The notes under the pieces: model-generated
Databases searched by the model: none
Told to the model about the DNA's origin: nothing
Seen by the model: the letters and a program-made list of their open reading frames with translations, nothing else
Source of the DNA: Cryptomeria japonica
Taxonomy: Eukaryota > Streptophyta > Pinopsida > Cupressales > Cupressaceae
Length of the DNA stretch: 64,000 bases
Direction of reading: 5' to 3'
Assembly: GCF_030272615.1 (NCBI RefSeq)
Contig: NC_081412.1
Span: forward strand, 547,676,488 to 547,740,487
Shown: positions 58,812-64,000 of the stretch, piece by piece
Numbering within the stretch: position 1 is the first letter of the stretch
How the letters are laid out: each line of letters begins with the position of its first letter
Program-made: the position numbers and the translations under genes

Positions 58812-59558
58812 TATAAAATCTCCCCAAACTACTTTGTCTAAACAACTTAGTAACCATTTTGTGGCTTCTTCTAATTCAAACAATTCTTCAAAATCTTCTT
58901 CTTATTCATCTAATTATGAAATTGAGACCTATGAGGCCCACCATCTCTTTCTGATATGGCATCCCTTTATGGTCCGAGTTTTCACATTTTAGCTAAGAGT
59001 GGATATAATGGGAATGTTTGTGGCATAAATGAACAAGGGATTAAAGTTCTTTTAGAAAATAACATACATGAAACTTCATTTGAACTTGGATATAATCATT
59101 TAAATACCACCAAAGCATATAAAAAACCATCTCTCAATGTGAATGCCATATTTAGTAGTGATTATGGCATCATCTCAATTACATCATCCTCTACATCTCT
59201 CAACATTCATCCCGCTCATAAGTAAATCATGTTGATTGACAAGTCTCTTTATGAATCTCCCCAAGAAATCGACAATCCCACTTATGAGGCTTTACCTTCT
59301 ATTCATACCCACTCTTATAGAAATAAGCCCCTAATGAATTATACATGTCCCTCTCCTAAGTTTTCTTTTATGTATGAGGAAATTTGTGTACAAGAGGAGC
59401 ATGACTTAGAGGCCTATTCTTTTACTAGAGACTACTTGCTTGATCAAGACATTTCAATACTTATCATCTTATACATGTTTTTTGTCTCATTAATTATAGA
59501 GCATTTAACGTGTTGTATTCAAATTCTTCATCCAATCTATCATATATTTAAATAAAAT
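58812..59558 (+). pseudogene. G2a G-patch-like domain and C-terminal tail
   Basis: 58956-59225 is open: MASLYGPSFHILAKSGYNGN, then CGINEQGIKVLLENN and FELGYNHLNTTKA, the G-patch pattern with one Gly changed (GLGY to ELGY). A stop at 59223 precedes 59229-59555, which encodes LIDKSLYESPQEIDNPTYEA and YTCPSPKFSFMYEEICVQEE, closely matching minus 17719-17450 of G2b. The conserved tail in both copies suggests that it was coding. Nothing resembling RT follows. Confidence 0.6.
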
Positions 59559-60065
59559 TAGTGGCTATTATGTTGTTCTTTACCATGTAATATTGGTAGC
59601 TTACCTATTGGGGTCTCGTTGTCATTCATGATAGTACAATTTCACGTACAATCATACTTTGGAAGTAACAAAATATCCTATTTGTGTCCCATTTTTTGTC
59701 TCTATGTATGGAGGAAAGAATGATTTCAAATATCTCCACTTCTTAAGATTAAACTTCCCCTTTTCAAAATTAGTGTCTTCTTTAATGATATCTTATTGAT
59801 TGTGGATGTGTATATCCCTATTGGGGGATCTCCTTTCTCTTATTGGACAAGTATCCCTAATGAGTATCTTAAGTACATATCCTTAATTGGGACCTCTTCC
59901 TTACTATTGGAAGTCTATAATCATTCATCAAATCCTTTTTCTTCATTGAGTGGTATCTTTTACAATAAACCCTTCTATATTGTGGATGTTCTTATACCTA
60001 TGGAGGATCTCTTTCCTTCTTTTAAAAGAGTTTTTTCCAAAAAGATCTCTCTTTGATGTTCTTGT
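59559..60065 (+). other. G2a 3' non-coding region, interrupted by C4
   Basis: Aligns with the G2b 3' region (minus, about 17449-16880). The frame 59796-60056 is not supported as a gene. C4 begins at 60066; its left flank is CTTGT. Confidence 0.6.
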
Positions 60066-61137
60066 TGTTGGTATTTTGGTATATTTTTGTCATTGATGTC
60101 AACACCTACTAAAACACTAGCACTTTGGAGATCCAGCAACATTCACCGGCAAGCAAGTAACTATTGCACAGTTACTAGTATATGGTTCACCAGCAGGATA
60201 TAATGATCATCGGCACTTGAAATGATATGGAAGACACTTGGTAATATCAAAGACATGGTATGGAGATCTTATCTTAATGAATTAATCATTGGTATATTCA
60301 TATTTTCTTATTTGTTTTTACCAGCACATAGGTCCAGGGTTACCTAGGGTTACACCGGCAAGTTTAGCTTTTCCAGATCACCATGGCACGCTATGGAGAT
60401 GATTAATTATTGTTGTAAATGCATTAAGCCAACATGTTCAATTGGTTATTGCATCAGATATTATATTATTTGTAAAATATTTTTATTGTAATATCTTGTA
60501 GAGCCGACCTACTAAAATTGGTCTTAGGTTATGGTATAAAGGTAAGATCTTATTTGTAAGATCAAGTGTGGAATATGGAAAAAGAATTGTGTGAAGGTAT
60601 ATGCGAGATTAAGCAATGAAATACATCCAGACATCATTTGAAGGTGAAGTTAGGTTTTTGTGAAAGCATATCAGCATTACACCGGTACTAAATCCAGCAT
60701 ACCAAGATGCTATTTTGTGCAATACATTCTTATTGGATTTAACCATCCAACTATAGTCAGTGTGACTCCCATTTTGTGATTGAGCAGTGAGCTCTAGGCT
60801 GTTGGCCTTTCTGCATGTGTAGACTCCATTTATGTACACTTACTATCTATAGTAGTATCATCTGAATGTGGGTAAGGTTTCATACCATGGTTTTTCCCCT
60901 TACAGGTTTTCCGTGTACAAATATTGGTGTCATGTGTTATGGATGACTTTGTGTTTATGTTTCATGCATTAATCTTTACCGGTATAGCAATTAACTATTA
61001 AAACTGTCTACCAGCATACTTAACTGGTTTACCGGTATTAAGCAGTAAGTTGGTTAAGTTGTTTTTGGTTTGAATTTATTAGACAACTGATTCACCCCCC
61101 CCACTCCCCCCCTCTCAGTTGTCTCCGGGACCTAACA
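60066..61137 (+). repeat. C4 5' LTR
   Basis: 1072 bp, TGTTGGTATTTTGG to CCTAACA; aligns with 37555-38614. An interrupted C-run (61097-61112) precedes CTCAGTTGTC. Confidence 0.92.
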
Positions 61138-61151
61138 ATTGGTATCAGAGC
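61138..61151 (+). other. C4 primer binding site
   Basis: ATTGGTATCAGAGC, an exact tRNA-Met-type site. Confidence 0.92.
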
Positions 61152-61193
61152 CTAGTCCTCTTTTACAAAAGTTTAACAACTTGAGGAGATCCA

Positions 61194-62274
61194 ATGTCTA
61201 CATTATTTCAGGAAGGACAGTCCTAAACTTGATGGAACCAACTATGGCATATGGAAGATCAGAATGGAGACACATCTAAATTGCATTGGTAAAGACATCT
61301 GGGAAGTTACAAAGAAAGGTTACACTGTTGTTGTATCTGGTCAGCCCAGTCCAACTACCTTGGCTAAAGATGAGGAAAATGATTCCAAAGCAAGAGAAGC
61401 ACTTTTGAGCGCATTATCAGATCAACAAATCATGGGATTATCAGATAGGTATACTGCTAAAGCTATTTTGGATCATTTGGAAACACTGAATGAAGGAGAT
61501 TCCACAGTCAAAATTGCAAAACTTGAAAGCTTTCGGGTCAGGTATGAACATCTGAAAATGGAAGAAGATGAAAGGATTTCTGCTTTTATGGAAAGAGTAA
61601 ATGAAATTGTTTTGGGTATTAAATGTTGTGGAGGAACCTTAAGTGAGGATGAAATTATTTCAAAAAATTTAAGAGGATTGCCACCGGCATATAAAATGAA
61701 GGTTGCTGCTATAAATGAGTTGAGAACAATGTCTAATACATCAGTAACTAGGGATACATTGATTGGAAAACTTTTAGCTTTTGAAATTGAAGAATTTGGT
61801 CTTGTTGCTACTATAAAGATAGATTTAGCCTTTAAAGCATCAACATCATCTACTCCCTCATTTGACAAATCTGATTGGAAAGCCTTTTATGCAAGAGAAC
61901 TTGAAGAAAGCAAGAAAGAAAATGAAGAACTTGAAGAACTTGAAGCACTATTTGGAAGGAAAATGCCTAAAGGTCCAATTGGAAGTAAGTATGAAGGTAA
62001 AGCACCTTTTAAATGTCTTAACTACAATAAGATTGGTCATATGGCTTCGAGATGCCCTAATAGACATGCTAGACTAAGAGAAGAAGCTAGAAGGACTTAC
62101 AAGCCTAATCCTGAATATCAGAGATACAGAATTAAGAAGAACAAAGACAAATCTTGTTACATTGTTGATGAAGGTGTGACTGATGATTCCGATGAGGATC
62201 CGGTAGACAATGGATGGGTTTTTGTTCCTATAACAGAAGATCAACCGGCACCTACTGTTCAACCAGTAGAATAA
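61194..62274 (+). pseudogene. gag: C4 gag
   Basis: ATG 61194 lies at the same place as in C1, but 2 bases are missing just after it, so the frame is lost and regained; 61264-62274 is open for 336 codons. The UBN2 gag domain is clear (METHLNCIGKDIWEVTKKGY, FRVRYEHLKMEEDERISAFM). The zinc knuckle CLNYNKIGHMASRC (near 62014) has its second Cys changed to Tyr. An acidic C-terminus follows. A short indel at the start and one knuckle change are the main damage. Confidence 0.9.
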
Positions 62275-63270
62275 GCCCTAGCAGCCAAAGTTGGCATAAA
62301 GGATGAATGGATCTTGACTCAGGATGCTCACATCATATGACAGGAGACAAAGGTAAATTCTTGAACTTTCAAGAATACAATGGAGGTTCAGTAAGATTTG
62401 GAGATGACAAAGCCTGTTCAATCAAAGGTAAGGGTATAATATCTCTTGATGGTAAGCATAACACTGACAATGTTTACTATGTTGAAGGATTAAATCATAA
62501 TCTTTTAAGTGTTGGTCAATTAGTTGAGAAAGGATTTTAGTTACAATTTAAAAATGGAAAATGCAAAATCATGAATAGAACTGGTTTGGAAATTGCAACC
62601 GGTAATCAAACTAGAGGTAATATCTTTCATTTGAATAATAGTGAAAACACATGCTTGAGTGCACATATAGATGAAAGTTGGTTATGGCATAAGAGACTCT
62701 GTCATGTAAACTTTGATTGCATGGTAAAGATCAGTACTACTAAGGCAGTTAGAGATCTACCTAAAATTGTCAAACCTCAGAATACAATATGTAAGGAATG
62801 TCGATTTGGAAAACAAGTTAGAGCTAGTTTCAAAAGTATTCCAGAAAAATCCAATAATGCTCTTGATTTGATTCACACTGATTTATGTGGTCTGGCTAGA
62901 ACTAAAAGCTTACAAGGTGATAGATATTTCATGCTAATCATCGATGACTATTCTAGAATGTGTTGGGTTACTTTTCTCAGAGAAAAATCAGAAGCACTTA
63001 GAAAGTTCAAACTATTCAAAGCAATGGTTGAAAATGAAACCGGTAAGAAAATCAAATGCTTAAGATCAGATCAAGGAGGAGAATTCACATCTAAGGACTT
63101 TAATACATTTTGTGAAGTGAATGGAATCAGAAGACAGCTATCAGCACCTCGGACACCACAGCAGAATGGAGTTGTTGAAAGGAAAAACAGAACTATCTTG
63201 GATGCAGCAAGAAGTATGTTATCAGAAGCAAATTTACCACGTGTATTGGAGAGAAGCAGTTAGCACAGCG
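62275..63270 (+). pseudogene. pol: C4 protease and integrase
   Basis: A 1-base loss before the protease moves the frame; from 62307 it reads LDSGCSHHMTGDKGKF with the catalytic Asp (62316) intact. A TAG at 62538 interrupts. 62571-63263 is then open: GAG-pre-integrase SWLWHKRLCHVNFDCMVKI, integrase core DLIHTDLCGLA, LIIDDYSRMCWVTF, LRSDQGGEFTS and TPQQNGVVERKNRTI, giving a complete DDE set. A frameshift at about 63245 follows ANLPRV. This is the best integrase among the Copia copies here. Confidence 0.92.
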
Positions 63271-64000
63271 GTCTATACATTTAACAAAGTTCACATCAAA
63301 GGTGAAACCAGTAAGACCCCTCATGAACTATGGTTTGGTAATACTCCTACTCTTAAATATTTCAGAATTTTTGGAAGTAAATGTTATATTAGAAGAGATG
63401 AGTATATTGGAAAATTTGATCCTAGAAGTGATGAAGGAATATTTCTTGGTTATTCATCTAAGAGAAAGGCATATAGATGTTTTAACAAGAGATTGCAGAA
63501 AATTGTTGAGAGTACAAATGTAAAAATTGATGAACAATTCAGAGGAACTTCAAGGTATATAGACTCTGAACCGGCAACAAAAATTGTGACAAATGAACCT
63601 ACACCAAATCCACCAGTATAGAATGAAGATCCTGTTACCCCCGGTACCATCTGAGGATTCCACAATAATTGAAGAACAACAGCAAACAAAGACACCCCGG
63701 TATGTAAGATTGAATCATTTTGAAGATCACATAATTGGAAATAAATTTAAAGGAGTTATGACAAGAGGAAGATTCACAAATGAAGAGGTACGTCTTATTT
63801 CTCAAATAGAACCATCATCTATCGATGAGGCATGTGAAGATAAATTTTGGATTAAAGCTATGGAAGAAGAATTAGAACAAATTGAGAAAAATAACACTTG
63901 GACATTAGTTCCCCGGCCTAAAGATAAAAATGTAATTGGAACCAAATGGGTATTCAGAAACAAACTTAATGAAGATGGTAAGGTTGTCATAAATAAAGCA
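63245..64000 (+). pseudogene. pol: C4 integrase C-terminus and RT start
   Basis: After the frameshift, YWREAVSTAVYTFNKVHIKG and KFDPRSDEGIFLGYSSKRKA extend to a TAG at 63619. A further frame resumes near 63648 (SEDSTIIEEQQQ, RYVRLNHFEDHIIGNK) and the RT N-terminus begins (FWIKAMEEELEQIEKNNTWT, TKWVFRNKLNEDGKVV). The window ends inside the RT, before the FVDD motif. Confidence 0.88.

Larger units (their letters stand above)
13623..64000 (+). mobile_element. G2a: plus-strand Gypsy element split by nested insertions
   Basis: The G2a parts are 13623-14437 (5' LTR first half), 55778-56588 (5' LTR second half), and 56589-60065 (PBS, repeat-protein ORF, protease, G-patch, start of 3' non-coding region). 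G2b sits inside its LTR and C4 inside its 3' region. The 3' LTR would lie beyond 64000. No RT or integrase is seen. Everything else in this interval belongs to the nested elements described separately. Confidence 0.8.
60066..64000 (+). mobile_element. C4: Copia element, 3' part beyond the right edge
   Basis: 5' LTR, PBS, gag, protease, integrase and the start of RT are present. It is the same family as C1 and close to C3. It contains few stops but at least three frameshifts. Confidence 0.93.

Noticed and set aside
61097-61112. C-runs near LTR 3' ends as G-quadruplex regulators
   Set aside because: Present at the same place in most Copia LTRs here, but length varies and homopolymers are error-prone; not enough to claim function.
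2447-61151. TGGTATCAGAGC-like sites as tRNA genes
   Set aside because: They are only 12-14 bases long and always abut LTR ends; they are primer binding sites.

Overview
The window is plant nuclear DNA made almost entirely of nested LTR retrotransposons. I see no host gene, rRNA, tRNA gene or CRISPR array. Plant-type Ty1/Copia elements with tRNA-Met-type primer binding sites, Ty3/Gypsy elements with 1.6 kb LTRs (one with the dual RNase H layout of the plant Tat clade), an antisense plant-mobile-domain ORF and deep nesting point to a seed plant with a large, repeat-rich genome. A gymnosperm or conifer is my best guess, but it is an inference.

Layout. 1-3587: minus-strand Copia-like element C0 (coiled-coil/zinc-knuckle gag, then an unidentified ORF running off the left edge), inserted in the 5' LTR of decayed Gypsy element G1 (3588-13208; gag and protease remnants, no RT or integrase seen). 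G1 gag is split by a minus-strand chimeric LTR insertion (5565-7398, target duplication AGTCA). 13209-13622 is unassigned. From 13623 the plus-strand Gypsy element G2a begins. Its 5' LTR (13623-14437 plus 55778-56588) is split by a minus-strand member of the same family, G2b (14438-55772).

G2b was in turn hit by: G3, an intact-structure 18,115 bp Tat-like Gypsy element (19339-37453; 1640 bp LTRs, duplication GTTTC); C1, a truncated Copia element (37555-38918); and C2, a Copia element (39152-53397) that itself carries C3 (42664-49766, duplication AGAAG). G2a internal sequence resumes at 56589 and is interrupted at 60066 by Copia element C4, which runs off the right edge.

The relative order of insertion follows from the nesting: G2a, then G2b, then C1, C2 and G3, with C3 after C2 and C4 after G2a. 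G3 LTRs differ at only about a dozen positions by eye, so G3 is the youngest; C2, C3 and G2b LTR pairs are much more diverged. All coding regions are damaged. The G3 polyprotein frame (23064-31316, 2750 codons) has no frameshift and eight in-frame stops, all TAG or TGA.

Most interesting items: the G2 family (a repeat-protein ORF, retropepsin and G-patch but no RT/integrase); 20-bp-period motif arrays at both internal ends of G3; the antisense plant-mobile-domain ORF of G3; the methylation-decay signature of its stops; paired LTR palindromes in G2; and the four-knuckle gag plus unknown second ORF of C0.
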